64,000 nt of DNA from Asterias rubens (lineage: Eukaryota; Echinodermata; Asteroidea; Forcipulatida; Asteriidae). The notes under the pieces were generated by a model, which saw only the letters and a program-made list of their open reading frames with translations, was not told the DNA's origin and did not search any database. How positions within the stretch are numbered: position 1 is the stretch's first letter; each line of letters starts with the position of its first letter. Positions 27,527 through 40,700 of the stretch are shown one piece after another. The stretch lies in NCBI RefSeq assembly GCF_902459465.1, contig NC_047063.1, positions 21,745,055 through 21,809,054 of the forward strand, written 5' to 3'. A program made the position numbers and the translations under genes.

Positions 27527-27925
27527 GTATGGCATTTCATTTATCGAATTTTACGTGATATTTATTTAGAAAAGCATGATTTAAACTATTGTGATATGAC
27601 GGTTGTAGTATACGGTATATTTTAATGTGGATTAATTGCTTGCAGGGTTTGTTTATTTTGTTGAAATGGAGTGGTTTTGTAAAGCCTTTTAATTTTTTAA
27701 TTGGGATGTTTGTTTCAAGACAACCGTCCCATTTGCAACACTGTGTACGGTCTATCTACATGCATGCCACACGTACACCACCTACTTCGTTCGGGATACG
27801 TGTGCAAGGTGTGTTTTTGTTGTCATTTATTTTGTTAACTATCTTTTTGGTGCCTATTAAGCCTTTTTCTGTTAAAGAAAAGGCAATAATAACATAATAA
27901 CAGGACTTTGTGTGGGTTATATGAG

Positions 27926-28113
27926 TCAACTCGGTCCCAGTCAACTCGGTCCCGAGTCAACTCGGTCCCAAGTCAACTCGGTCCCAAGTCAACTCGGTCC
28001 CAAGTCAACTCGGTCCCAAGTCAACTCGGTCCCAAGTCAACTCGGTCCCAAGTCAACTCGGTCCCAAGTCAACTCGGTCCCAAGTCAACTCGGTCCCAAG
28101 TCAACTCGGTCCC
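27926..28113. repeat. 16-bp minisatellite, 12 units
   Basis: TCAACTCGGTCCCAAG repeated 12 times, starting at 27926, 27941, 27957 and then every 16 bp. Units 3-12 are essentially identical. Because 16 is not divisible by 3, frames cycle through SQLGPK/VNSVP/STRSQ. It lies in the putative ARIH2 intron 1. Confidence 0.97.
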
Positions 28114-29180
28114 TGTGGTTGACGGGAAGTATGTTTTCCTTGAATTGGAAAAAAACAACTAATGTTTTTTGTACATGAAACGGGATAAGTGTGCACCGAT
28201 GTTCGGGGTATAATATTCGATGCCTTCAATAGCGACCCATTTGTTTCTATATTCAACATTCACTTTTGAAAATTATCGATTGTGTTGGCCACAAAAAATG
28301 TCTTCAAATGTCTCTTTGCTTTCCACCAGAGTATTGTTTTCTGTGGCTCTCAACAATTCATTAACTGACAAACATTAATACTTGAATCCTCTTTGATTTC
28401 TAACTTACATTTAAAATTTAATAATATAAAAACAGTTCTATAAAAACTTTCAAGTTAACGGATCATCAAGTTAACTTAAAAGAATAATAAATAATATCCA
28501 AAATCTACTAATTAATAATAATAATAATAATAATAAACAAGACTTATAAAGCGCATTTTACAAGATACAATTAAAAAACCATTAGGAAATTAATGTTTGG
28601 TCGAAAATAAATCACAAATATATTATTGTTCAAATAACTTGGGTTAATTGCGGTCCAAAAAAAAGAGTCCAACCTTCATGGAATAAATCGTTTATAATCC
28701 CAGCCCTGAAAAAACTCTTGATCAGACTTTGCCATATCCGACCTTCACTACTCTCTGTCACCTTTTTTAGTTTTTTTTTTTAATATGTTGATATTAAAAA
28801 GAAGTCGGACACTTCAAATTTTCCCAGATTATACAATTGGCACTCATGCCTTGTGCTAAAACTTTTGTAAATCAGCCCACCGAGCTAGTAAAATGTCACA
28901 TGCATTTTACTGCCCCCCCCCCAGGTGGTTCTAGCGGCCAAGATTTTAAAATTTAATTTTCATAATGTGTTTTTCAATGATGTATGCCTATTATAGTGCA
29001 ATCACAACCAGGTCATTGGACTTAAGAAGTTACATTTATTAACATTGACGTACTAAAAAATTTATGAAAGTGTAGGCCTACATGTACATTTAAAAAACAA
29101 TTATTATTCACATGTGAAATTGGGGAAAAAAATTGGTGATTTGTACATGTAGGCTGCACAGTTTTTGTACCTGCTGCTTT
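28114..29180. other. Unassigned AT-rich intron sequence
   Basis: It has an AAT microsatellite (28514-28534) and a poly-C run (28913-28922). No coding exon or known repeat is recognised. Confidence 0.4.
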
Positions 29181-29184
29181 TACC

Positions 29185-29826
29185 TGGACACCTTTGGTAA
29201 TTGTCAAAAAACAGTCTTCTCACTTTTTTATATTTATTATTATTGGTTTATTTAAAAATATTTAAACATCGCAGCTACAAGCTGAATTGAGTTTAAAATA
29301 CAGAGATTCATAAAAAATTGATGTTAGAAATTACAGAAAAACCATAAAGAAATGTTTTTATAATGTACATTAAAAAAGCAAACTGGCTAGTGCCAGTGAC
29401 AAATTAGATATAACAAATAGTTGCACGGCAAGTCACTGCTTAGAAGGCAAAAATTTGCAGGATATCAGTTTAACTAGTAACTGCAGATATTTGGTAGGCT
29501 ATATCTCAACAAAGGTGTATGCATGTGAAAATTTGAACTCGATTGGTCTTTGAAGTTGAGAGATTGAGAAAGAAAAAACACCCTTGCCACAAGAAATTGA
29601 GTGCTTCAGATGCTTGATTTCGGGACCTCAAAATCTAATTCGGAGATCTTGAAATCAAATTCAAATATTTGAGAGTGGAAAATTACTTCTTTCTCGAAAA
29701 CTACGTAGGGAGCCGTTTCTCACAATGTGTTATCAACAGCTCTCCATTGCTTGTCACCAAGTAGTTTTTTTTATGCTAACAATCATTTTGAGCATGTACC
29801 AATAGTGTCCCCAGTGCCTTTTAAGC
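29185..29826 (+). mobile_element. TTAA MITE family A interrupted by other sequence
   Basis: The left end CTGGACACCTTTGGTAATTG breaks off at about 29223 and resumes with ATATCTCAACAAAGGTG at about 29505, ending AATAGTGTCCCCAGTGCC then TTTTAA. The inserted piece carries GGCAAAAATTTGCAGGATAT, which recurs right after the element (about 29860). Confidence 0.7.
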
Positions 29827-29902
29827 AGCAATAACTGCTTTACAATTTTCTGCCTAGTAGGCAAAAATTTGCAGGATATCAGTTTCACTAGTATACACAT
29901 AA

Positions 29903-30045
29903 TGAATGTTTATGAGTGCAATGGTGCGAATATGTTCATGAGTTGAAAGATGGAATGTTCTATTCAACGAGGCGGAGCCGAGTTGAATGGAACATTCCAG
30001 CTTTCAACGAATGAACATATTCGCACCATTGCACGAATGAAAAAC
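29903..30045. repeat. Long near-perfect hairpin repeat
   Basis: Arms TGCAATGGTGCGAATATGTT ... AACATATTCGCACCATTGCA, continuing through TCATGAGTTGAAAG / CTTTCAACGAATGA and GGAATGTTCTATTCAAC / GTTGAATGGAACATTCC. The loop is around GAGGCGGAGCC. Confidence 0.93.
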
Positions 30046-30244
30046 GTTCATTATTTGTTTTATATAACATCCAAGTAGATCTTTGTCATTTTGATTGAAA
30101 GATACAACTTTCACTCAACAAACAATTTCAACTGTAGAAGCCGAATGTTAGTAATTTTACTATGCCTTCTTGCAGTAACACCTGCTGCGTTACCAAAGAC
30201 ACGCGCACGCAGTGATGTTTTTACTCAGCTTTTTCGTTCCATCC

Positions 30245-30296
30245 AAAAAGTACCGTTGCACGCTGGCGAGTGACTCAGCGTGCAATGGTACTTTTA
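30245..30296. repeat. Short hairpin
   Basis: AAAAGTACCGTTGCACGCTG and CAGCGTGCAATGGTACTTTT are inverted, about 13 nt apart. It may be the far end of the repeat unit that includes 29903-30045. Confidence 0.75.
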
Positions 30297-30459
30297 TTTG
30301 CTATCACGTGACAGACAATCCTCCAATCAAATGGCAAGGATCTGCTTGGGTGTTATATAATAACAGACATTACACATGACACAGTATTTGGCTGGTAACA
30401 TTTCTGGTATTAAGCAAGAGGTTGCTATCTGCATGTACGCTCTGCTACTAGTACTTTTA

Positions 30460-30975
30460 GAAGCAGACTCTATGAAGTTGGGCTCAGACCTAGTGCATTG
30501 TCTCCCAAAGCTAAACATTGATTGATTGTTGACTAAAATGACCGTGTTCTTGTTCATGTATTAAGCAACATGTGCACAGCAGTGTTGAAGCTAAACCAAT
30601 TTTAGTGCTGGGCTCTACAGTCTATTTTCAATCAGGACCGACAAGGGCGAGCTGTTCAACAAAATTATTCATGTCTAGATATGGGGCCATCATTGCTGAA
30701 GTACAATATGGGGGAAATCTGTGCTGGGCAGCAGAATGCTGGGCAAAATAAGGCTAGCCTGGCATCGCCTACTCCTAGAGCTATGAGGTTCTTTCCGCTA
30801 TTCTCTCCCTGAAGAGACGATTGCGGAACAAACTTCATAGTTTTAGGAGTAGGCACTGCCTACACCATGGCTACAACACTGGTGCAAAGCAGACTATGAA
30901 TATTGGGCTCAGAACTTGTGCAATGTCCGCATAGCTGAGTGTAAACATTGATTGTTGACTAAAATGACCTTGCCT
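30460..30975. repeat. Dispersed direct repeat pair with internal hairpin
   Basis: GCAGACT(CT)ATGAA...TTGGGCTCAGA and ATTGTTGACTAAAATGACC occur at about 30460-30545 and 30885-30970. Between them CTACTCCTA...CTATGA and TCATAG...TAGGAGTAG form an inverted pair (30766-30850). Confidence 0.65.
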
Positions 30976-31527
30976 ATGGATTGTGCAACAATTCCATCAT
31001 GCTAATGCTACATCAAGGATGAACCTTTCAGGGTTACAATGAACGGCAACAATGAGAGTCCCAGTGTTCACTATTGACAGGGTGGGTAGCCTCTTGCATT
31101 CTAATCAGCCAGGAACGTGCCTTGGTCATCTTGTGGGAACTACTAGAGACAGATGTTGTTGTTAAAAGTATGTTTTGAGAATGTGTACATTGATTGAGAT
31201 ATTTACCAGGCAATATTGGAACACCCAGCAGGGTGGATATGTACATGTACAAATTACAAGTCAGTATTATTATTATTAAATAACATGTAACATGTATACT
31301 TTGCGAGTTTTCCCTGCTTATACGTATGTGCTAAAGCAGGAAATTGTGAAGTGCTTTTGTCTGAGCTTTTGTCTGGGCTTTTGTCTGTGTAATAATTATA
31401 AGGAAGGATCAAAGTATAGTCACTTGGGTTGGGCGCCTCCATTGGCCAATTTGATGACGTCACTGCATAAGGTCCAACGCATCTTTCTTTGTTTTTTTCT
31501 TGCAGACTTAAGACCCCAGTGAACAGA

Positions 31528-31728
31528 ATGGAGAGTCAGTCGGATGACGACTTTGAGTACTATGACGATGATGACGTAGACGACTACTACGCAGAGGGAC
31601 AGGACGAGATCGAACCGGAAGACGAGAGGGAACCGGACCCGGAGTTTTACGAGTATACATGCCTCAATGTGGACACCACTAAAACATTCCTCATAAAGGA
31701 GGTGCAAAAGGCTTGTGAGGTACTCAAG
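31528..31728 (+). CDS. ARIH2: ARIH2 coding exon (acidic N-terminus)
   Basis: The acceptor TTCTTGCAG ends at 31505, followed by 22 nt (5' UTR or coding, depending on the start). The donor is CTCAAG|GTAAAA. It encodes a strongly acidic Asp/Glu/Tyr-rich region ([14 protein letters not shown]) then YEYTCLNVD, which aligns with the Y-x-F-T-C-L segment of ARIH proteins. Confidence 0.93.
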
Positions 31729-34700
31729 GTAAAAACGCCTCTTTATGTATATTGAAGGTAAACAGGGCCCAATTTTATGATTCTAAAGGCACAAAATATT
31801 GCCTAACACATTGCTGCTATAGCAGAAATGAGCATGATACCAGTCACAGATTGTATTTGTGACATAGTAGGTTGCCTGGTAATCATACTCTGATAAGCAT
31901 AATTTTGTTGTGCTAAGCCTTATCTGTGCTTAAGCAGCTCGATTGTCACATTGTATAAGTAGCTGCTGCAAACTGCTTAGACATGGGTTTAAATGTTAAA
32001 TGCAGGGAGACACAGTGGGGGTAAAGGGAAGAAACTGGTTTAACCTCGGTACATGTAGATTATCAAGCCTTTATAAACTTATTCACTCTTGAAGGGGCAA
32101 CCGTTTTCATCTGGTCAGGGGCACTTCTATGGGGAAAATGTAAGTTTGCGGAGGGCACCCCAGGGCACTATGGCAATCGCTGTGTGTTCCGTTGGTTATT
32201 TCAAGGCCTGAATTATGACATCCTCACATCAGACAACTATGAGTTTCCTGCGTAGCAATTTATGCGTAGTCTTCCGAACGAGAAATGACATTGACTTAAA
32301 GGGTCTATGTACTTTTTGGGGGACAAAAAACACAATGTCCACAGATTTACTTAAAACTTACACAGTTTGAAGATAATGATGGTAGAAAGCTTCCCTGAAA
32401 AGATTACTTGCTGAGGTGCTGTAGTTTTTGAGAAATGAGTAAAGCAATGTCATGAAAATAATTTTCGTCTCACTGATCATGAGACGAAAATTATTTTAGC
32501 ATGTGAAAACGTATTTTCATGACACTGTATTACTCATTTCTCAAAAACTACAGCACCTCAGCATCTAATATTTACAGGGAAGCTTTCTACTATCATTATC
32601 TTCAAACTGTGTAAGTTTAATGTAAATCGGTGGACATTGGGTTTTGTGTTACAAAAAGTACCCAAATCCTTTAAGGTGGAATGTGGGTTGGTTCTGTTTA
32701 CAGGTGCCGTCATTTGCAGCGAAGGCTCTATTGATGACGCACCGTTGGAACTTGGATGACATCAGAAGTAGGACAAAGCAAGACATCGCAAACCTCCTTG
32801 TAGAGTGTGGGATCCTGCCATCGGCAGACAGCAGCCTGACTAAGGTAACCGCTGGGGCAGGTCGCTGTGATCATTCTCCATGAAATCAAACCATTCACCT
32901 TTGAACATGTTGAAAGGGTCTGGATACTTTTTACACAATGTCCACAGATTTTCATTAAACTTAAACAGTTTGAAGATAATGGTGGTAGAAAGTTTCCCTT
33001 GAAATATTACTTGCTGAGGTGCTATACACTAACCCTAACCCTAACCCCAAACCAATGTCACAACAATTATTTTAGTCTCAGTTTTAACAAGTAAAAACGT
33101 ATTAACCAGTTATGGTATTTTACCATAACATATACCATAACTGGTTAAGACGTTTTTACATGCAAAATTCCAGGCCACGAATCAAGTCAAAGTCTGTTTT
33201 GGCTGATTTACCTTAAAAAAATCAGCAAAAACGTTATTACAGAGCTTTCAGAAAAAAATGTATTAAAATCGCCGACATGTACATGTATCATATGTAGGTC
33301 AGCCCATGTACTAAACAGAAATTTCCTGCTATTTTCCCATGGGCTAAATATGATGCATGTTTCTTAAAATCATAATTGTCTATTCTTAAAGGTAGGGTCA
33401 TGTGTCGATTGGTAAATAGTGCATATTATTAATGACCTTAAAAACTTACTTGGTGAGAAGCAGTGCAGCGGTCGATAGTGTAAACTATTTTGAGAAGGGA
33501 TTCCTTTCAAAGTAATAAGATTTTCATCCAAAAAAATTGAAATCTGAAAGAATGATTTCTCAGATTTGTGGAGGTCTACATCTGTTTTTGAATGCTAAAG
33601 CCAATGTTGTTGTTAAAATACCGTGATAATGTGTTGATGTTTTCTCAGCAAGTAGACACTTGCGTCAGCTACGTGTAAATCTATCACATGTGACTTGTAC
33701 TGTGTATTTCTTTATAATTATTGCCTATAAAAACGAATTATGTTGACAAAATAACAATCTATGACCCTACCTTAAAATAAGGTATGTTCTCTAGAAGCTG
33801 TTTAAAGGAACACTTTGCCTTGGATCAATCCAGTTTTGAAATGCATATGGTTGGATAGATAATTTAAAAGTAGAATATAGTGATCCAGACAAACATGCCT
33901 CGAAATTGCACGGTTTCCATGTTTAGTCGCGAAGAAACATGGTCGGTTATTTTGTGGAGTCAAAATTTTGCCTCATGTCTGAAAGTTTCTTCTGGGTTTT
34001 TTTCAGGAAACACTCCCACCTAGAAATTACTGCTGCCCTGTGTGTATAGAGGAACAATCCAGTGATCAGATTAGAGCTTTACTCTGTGGTCATTTCTTCT
34101 GCAAGACTTGCTGGTCGCAACATTTGAATGCGCTTATCAATGAAGGCATAGCAACAGGTGAGTGGGGGGGCCGTATGCGAATAAGCGACTTCGGCTACAC
34201 AGCTATGGCTGTTGCTAAGGGTGTCGATAAGGACGTCCTATACTTCAAGGCATGTTGACGCGGCATTCCAGCCATAGCCGTAGCTGTAGTTGCCAATAGG
34301 GACAGTACCTTAGCCCTAGTCTGTTTTAGATAGTTTGAAATAGTTAACGGCCTGTTGTTTTGACCCTAGAGAAAGACTCTGCTAGGCCGAAACATCAGGT
34401 CGTTAACTATTTTGTTGCATTTAAACCCTCAGTCCTTTTGGTCGGTATAATGTTGATTGCAACAGCTAATTCTATTTTCTCGTGAGATACATGTACATGT
34501 AGTTTGAGTCATTTTGAGATGTTGGGAGCACATTTTAAACGCCCCATTTGATTTTGGTGAACCTGTCTGTGTACTGTATACCAAAAGCATCCAGTGTACT
34601 CTTACATGTAGAAGACCCATCATAAGTGAACTGTTTTAAAGACCTTGTGGTTAGCAACTTTCCATAAAATCAAAAAGAAATACCCCTTAAAACATGTAAA

Positions 34701-37700
34701 AGCTAAAGAGCATTTGGTTTAAAACATGGAAAATACCTCTAAACTCATTGAGAGATTATCATCACATGGTCTTACACCAAAACTTTACTACATATACCTC
34801 GAACTTTCCATATCTTGCTGCTTGGAGTCCAGTCTCTGTGGCTCTATTACATGTTCTATTGGTTTTTTGGGGGTTTTTTTTTAAATTGATCCGAGAGGTC
34901 TACAAAAGTTGAAAGACATCTGTGATTTGTTAATAAACTTAAACAATGCAGCTCACAAGCCTGAGGAAAGTTGTGAACAGGAATTCTCTCTACATGTATG
35001 TAGAAACACTCGGGGTTAACCCCTACTCTTCAATGATGTAGGTTTTAGGTTCTTGCACGTGCAAAGCCAATCCTTGTACACATGACATATGGCTTAATGT
35101 CCCATCTAAAGTACAAAGCAATCACTAAGGCCGTTCCAATTTTATAAGTTGTTTTACGGATTGCGGCGACCGAAATTATGAAAACTCGAAGAAAGAAAAA
35201 ATTGGGAAAACACATTTTTTAATTTTTTTTCCCCCGGCGACGACGTCAAACATCGGTCAGGATATTATAAAATACAAAAATAATGATAATATTCAAAAAT
35301 ACCTGTTCATAATTGATAAAACGGTTTGCAAAAAACCAAAGAAAACACAAGAGTAACCTCTGTGCAGGATACTTTTCCTTGCGTGTCTATACGTACGACG
35401 TGTACACCGTACATGACAATTCGGAGTCGCCGTGCATTGTACAGTATCACCAAATACACGGTTTCAAACGGATATTTTATTTTGAAGCGTGTAGTTGCAA
35501 CATCACTGGTCCCTAGAGTAAAACAAGCGTAAAACGGGGTACCATTGCTTCTATTAAGTGGGGTGTACGATGTACATATGTACATACATAGTACGACATG
35601 TTCGATGTACGCACAACAAAGTGTTTTTGTAAACACTATTTTCGTTCTGACACACACTGTTTGATGTTGTGAAGCTGTATGTTTTAAGTAAGTTTATTAA
35701 AATAAATGAATGTTTCTTGCCCAGGATGAATTTAGGAGACATACTGAACCTTTTCCCATTACTTTGTTTGTATCTATTTAAATTAAAAGAGAGAGTTATT
35801 CTCAAAAATATGATTTTCATGGCCAAAGTGTATTTGAAAAAACATCTAAAATTTAGGAGACGTTGGCATTTTCTTGCATAAATATTTGTTTATTTATGAT
35901 ACAAAATTGTTTTTGTAAAAATGATCTGTACGTAGTATAAATGTTCGATGTGATGCTATTTTGGGCTTGCACAATGCTGTTGGACTGCACGTAAAACAAA
36001 ACAAAACAAAGTTGCAATGTGTTTAATAATATCATAAGCTTTAAGACCCAAGTGCCATGACCTGGACTCAAATCGGCATCCTGCTAATCAGAAACGCCAG
36101 AGATCTTAACCGCTCAGCCACAAGTTATTGTATTAGTCTTCATAATCTAGTTAGTTCTATCAACACGCTCTTCGCACAGTTTTAAAAATCAACTTTTTAT
36201 TCTTGCAGGCATCCAGTGCATGGCTGAGAAGTGTCTAATGAGGGCGCCAGAGGAGTTTGTTGTTCCACTGCTTACGTCAGACCGGAGTCGAGTTCGGTAT
36301 GACGACTTCATCTTCAAAGATTGTGTAAAGGTAAAAGCAAGAAGAGGATAAATATAAATCTGATCGACCTCTTTGTCCCAGTCTTTACCCGCCATTCCAT
36401 TAGTTTCATCTTATTGTGTCTCATTACCTAGTAATGTAAGGGAGAAACGCAGAATTGAAGCAGTGGTAATTTGAGTTAACTTGCGGTTTAACCCCAGACA
36501 ACCCTGGAAAGCTTTGAAGTTATCCTCGAATTGCCGCTCATTTAACTTTTCATTCCTTCCAAATAATCTATTATACTTATTTTTGGCTTCTGACTGCCAT
36601 CCCGAACAAAGATATTGACAAAATAGGGAGACCGCCAACATAGGGCTAGATAGCTCAGTTGGTAGAGCTCTGGCACATTAATCCAGAGGTCATTGGTACG
36701 AATCCCACTCCTCAATTCTTTCAACCCCAAAAATCACGGCAACAAAATTTCTTGTTAAGCCTCAAGGGAAACTGACCTTGGAGATATGTTAAATATTTGG
36801 GTTAAACAAAAAACAGATGTACCGGAACAGGATTTGAACCTGCAACCTCCGGATCAACTTGCCAGCGCTCTAGCAACTGAGCAATCTAGCACTAGTGTTG
36901 GCAGTCCCTCTATTTTGTCAATATTTTTGTAAGAGGGTGCCAGTCCGAAGCCTTTCAACCTGTAACTGCCGTGTAGCCAGGGATCACACCAAAGTTTACG
37001 ATATGACCTGGGAAGCGGCAGGAAAGGGATCACCCTAAAAGCATGTAGCTTTTTTGACATAAAATATAAAGTAATATTCAAATTGGGGAGGTAGTGCTTT
37101 CTGCTCTACCGGCCTGGCTTCGGACTGATGATACCCAAGCCTACATCCGTATGAACTGTAAAAGAGGTAACCCTGTTTCAGCCCTAGGAGTAGGTGGCAA
37201 TGGCCTCTGGCATCTGGAAAAAAATAATTGTAGCCCACACCTTGAAGCGGCCTTCAGGCCTTGTGTGTCTGGCGACTTGCATAAAAATTTAAAAAATTTT
37301 GAAATATTAATAACAAGGGAAGCTGATTTTCAAACACCATTTGAAAAGCATTTAAACTGTACTTTCTCAATCTGATTCAGAACCATCTTCAGTTAAAGTT
37401 TTGTCCTGGTGCCGACTGCAGCATCGTGTTCTATGCAGAGACGATCAGAAGTAAAAGAGTTGAGTGTATACAATGCAAGAGTAACTGGTGGTAAGTAGAC
37501 GAGTGGTTGGTTTAGGTTAGTGGTATCTTTCCTCAATGGTCCCAGGTTTTGTGTGCTTACTTACTTGCTTAAATCGAGTGGTGTCCTCGAATCACGATGG
37601 TTCCCCAAGCCTTCCTGTCCCCCATTGTCGACTTGCTTGGTGTTTTGTTGTTGACTGGGCAAATCTCGCTCTTATTTTTTCGGGAACACTTATGTACAGC

Positions 37701-40700
37701 GTACTTGTGCTTTAAAGCATAAAGGAAACAAGCTTGGGTTCCGATGTTTGAATACGCACGAAAATTGTACAGTCTATGGAACCACGACCTTTGGCAATCT
37801 AGAGCAGATACTTTAACCGCCAGACACCACCTAGCTCACATGGTGAAAAAGAAACCAGTCTTATTCCTATAATAAGTACTGTGTTCTGCAATGTATTTAA
37901 ACCATTATCTACTACCTCAAAATGTCAGACAGCTAACAATAGCCCCTTATGATTTGATTTATCTCAACAGCTGTGCATGTTGTGATAATTACCACGCACC
38001 GGCGGACTGTGAAATCATCAAACGCTGGTTGAACAAATGCGCCGACGACTCCGAGACTGTTAATTACATTAGTGCCCACACAAAAGACGTAAGTAATCTT
38101 GAACTTGAGAGAGGTGGTACAAAATGTTTATTTGATAAAGCCCCTTGTTTGCGTGTGGCGTAATTCAGTTAAAGGTTTGGCTCATGTGATTTTAAAGAGG
38201 ACACCGAGCGATCATGCCAATCCTTGGGCTGAGTAGGATTTGAAACTTTGCATGGTGGAAATACGATATAGAAAGGTTTGCGGTAACACCATGTAATGAC
38301 TATCTCTAATGAGTTGGGGTGGTTCTGAAAAGAATCGTTGGTTTCAACTCGTTGGGCTGATTTCATTGAGTTGCTTAAGCAGAAAATATTGCTTGACCGT
38401 TCTCTGCTAAGCCGAAATGAGCCGGACACCAGTCATAGATGTTAGATTTGGTATTGTGGCTGGTAACCTCATTCTGTTTTGCTTAGCTACTCTTGTGCTT
38501 AATCAGAAGGAAGAAATTTGGCCTGGAAGGTTATATGTTATATGTCAGTGAGATGGATGTGTTTGTTTGTGGTGGGGTCTTTGATTTGTTTTTGTTTGTT
38601 AATTTGGGGTTTCAGTGGGGGTGGTTTTGGTTATGGAAATGTCTTTTAATTGATCTTTACCATGGTGTGGTCATCTCTATCTGTGTACACCTGTAAATGT
38701 TGAGTTATGATTCTCATTTCAATTTCAAAGTACCAGACTTTTTTTTCTTTTTTTTCATTAACTCTATCATAAAAAAGCCTCTACACAAATTGATTTTTTT
38801 TTGCAAAGCAACACAAAGTAAGATATGGCAGAAATGTAATGAGAGATTTCTGGGGATGTGGTAGCAAACTTATGAACAATGCACTAGGTAAATCTGTTCT
38901 TCAAAATGTGTGCATGCTCGCGTAAGCAATGGAGATTTGCCCTGTCTGCTGCCACCTAGCATTTCAAAGTTCCCCTAAAGGACAAACGTTATACATAGTT
39001 TGTGACCCTGACTTCTTGAGCTGAATATGGGGAAATAAAACCACAGGCGGCTGTGGTAAACCAAGGTCTTGCAGTTTGCAAACCACTCTGACCTGCTGAC
39101 TAGTCTGGCTTCACCACAAAGAACCGCTTATAGATTACTTGCGTCATTCGCTTGACAGATCGAAACTGCCGCCCCCCCCCCTTCTCTCAGACAGCATCAT
39201 GACTTAAAGTTTATATTTAATTGTATTTATTAATGAAGCAGAGAACAATGTTCAAGTGTGAATATGTGGAGGTAGAATTCATTGAAGGCTGTCAAATTGA
39301 GTCAGGGTACCTGACCTGTGTGAAATAGCTTTCTGGACCTAATTGCATAGACCTGCTTTATAAGCAAAAACAAGTAGATGAGCTCAAAACAATAATTGCT
39401 TACCGGCGTTAGGGTGGCAGCCAAAATACCATGCCTTATTTACTGTCTTTGACTGGTTTCATGAATGTTGTTGCTCAGCAGAACATTGTTAAGCAAAAAT
39501 GTTCGCTCCAAGCAAATTTACGAGATTGAGCTTTAGTGTTTTGAAGTGGGTATTACTGATTACTGTACAAAAAGTAACAATCATGATCAGTGGATGGAAG
39601 TGGCAGTTGTATGAAAATCCTCTATAGTTTCAGAGTTTCTATTATTATAATAATACTTTACATTACATATATTTCAAGCTACTTAATATCATATTCGAAG
39701 GACCAACTAGCATGCCTGTAGTGTACATGTAATCAGCATTCTCAAAAATGACAACATTGGATAAATAGTTTGAAATATTTGTTGCTTTTCCTCAGTATTC
39801 TACAAATTAACTCTCGGTTCAAAGTTTCTTTTCTTCTCTATCCGTCTCTTTACTTTTTAAAACCAGCAACACTAAACTGTGTCAGTAAACCACATTTAGT
39901 TGTTTCTGCACCTGCGCTGTTGGGGTCATTCTAGGTCAGGTTAAAAGGTCTTACACAGGGGGGGGGGGGGAACTGATCAGAGGATTCGTGATGTGGGTAG
40001 TGATGCTTTAGGTTTGGTCTACCTATAAGAGCATTAGAGGGGAACCCTGGTAGTAGACATGGCTTGAGATGGGGGGGGGGGGGGGGGCTAATGACAGTCA
40101 AAAGGGGCTTTGATTAGTTTCAGTGTACATGTAGGCCTATATGTATAAAACCAAAATGAGTATAATAATATCCTCAATATGAATTCTGATTTTGTGATGT
40201 GTGTTAGCACTGTATATTTTGTTTTTGCATTACTTTCTTGCAACTTCGACGACCAATGACGGGCTAGCCCGTAGTTCAGTGACTATTTCGAGATGTCTTT
40301 CAGTAGACAGCATTTGTTTCTGTGCAGAATTTAAATTAGGCCAAAATTTAACAACTTTTCATTAATGTTTCACCACTTACACGGTACGTCTTAGTTCTAC
40401 GGTGAAGCAAATTTTGCCTTGTTCTCATTATAACCTATGATTCTGTGAAGCCCTGTTTCACCTAGAAAAGAAAACCTCCAGAAGGTTTTTTTTTTTATGA
40501 ACGGTTCCCTGACTCACATAGCCCCTGGATACGTCTTTTGATGGGAAAGTTTATGCAGAGTTGTAGTTAGTGTAATTCAGTTGACCTAAGGGAAGGATAT
40601 GGGAGGCACCAGGCTTGTTTCCTGCCGAACGTGTCATAGCTGGGCACTGCATGCAAGGTAGCGTGACCGTCAATTGGGACTAAGTGGAGAGAAAGAAGTA

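Noticed and set aside
27926..28113. CRISPR-like array
   Set aside because: Units are contiguous with no unique spacers, and the setting is a eukaryotic intron. The same holds for the 22-, 39- and 68-bp arrays.
27908..28178. Repeat-protein frames SQLGPKSTRSQVNSVP
   Set aside because: They are by-products of a 16-bp tandem repeat, with no splice or start context.
31420..31707. Minus-strand frame opposite the first ARIH2 exon
   Set aside because: It is a shadow of the acidic ARIH2 N-terminus.
35307..35657. 116-codon minus-strand frame in an ARIH2 intron
   Set aside because: It has no recognised domain, no splice context and low-complexity neighbours.
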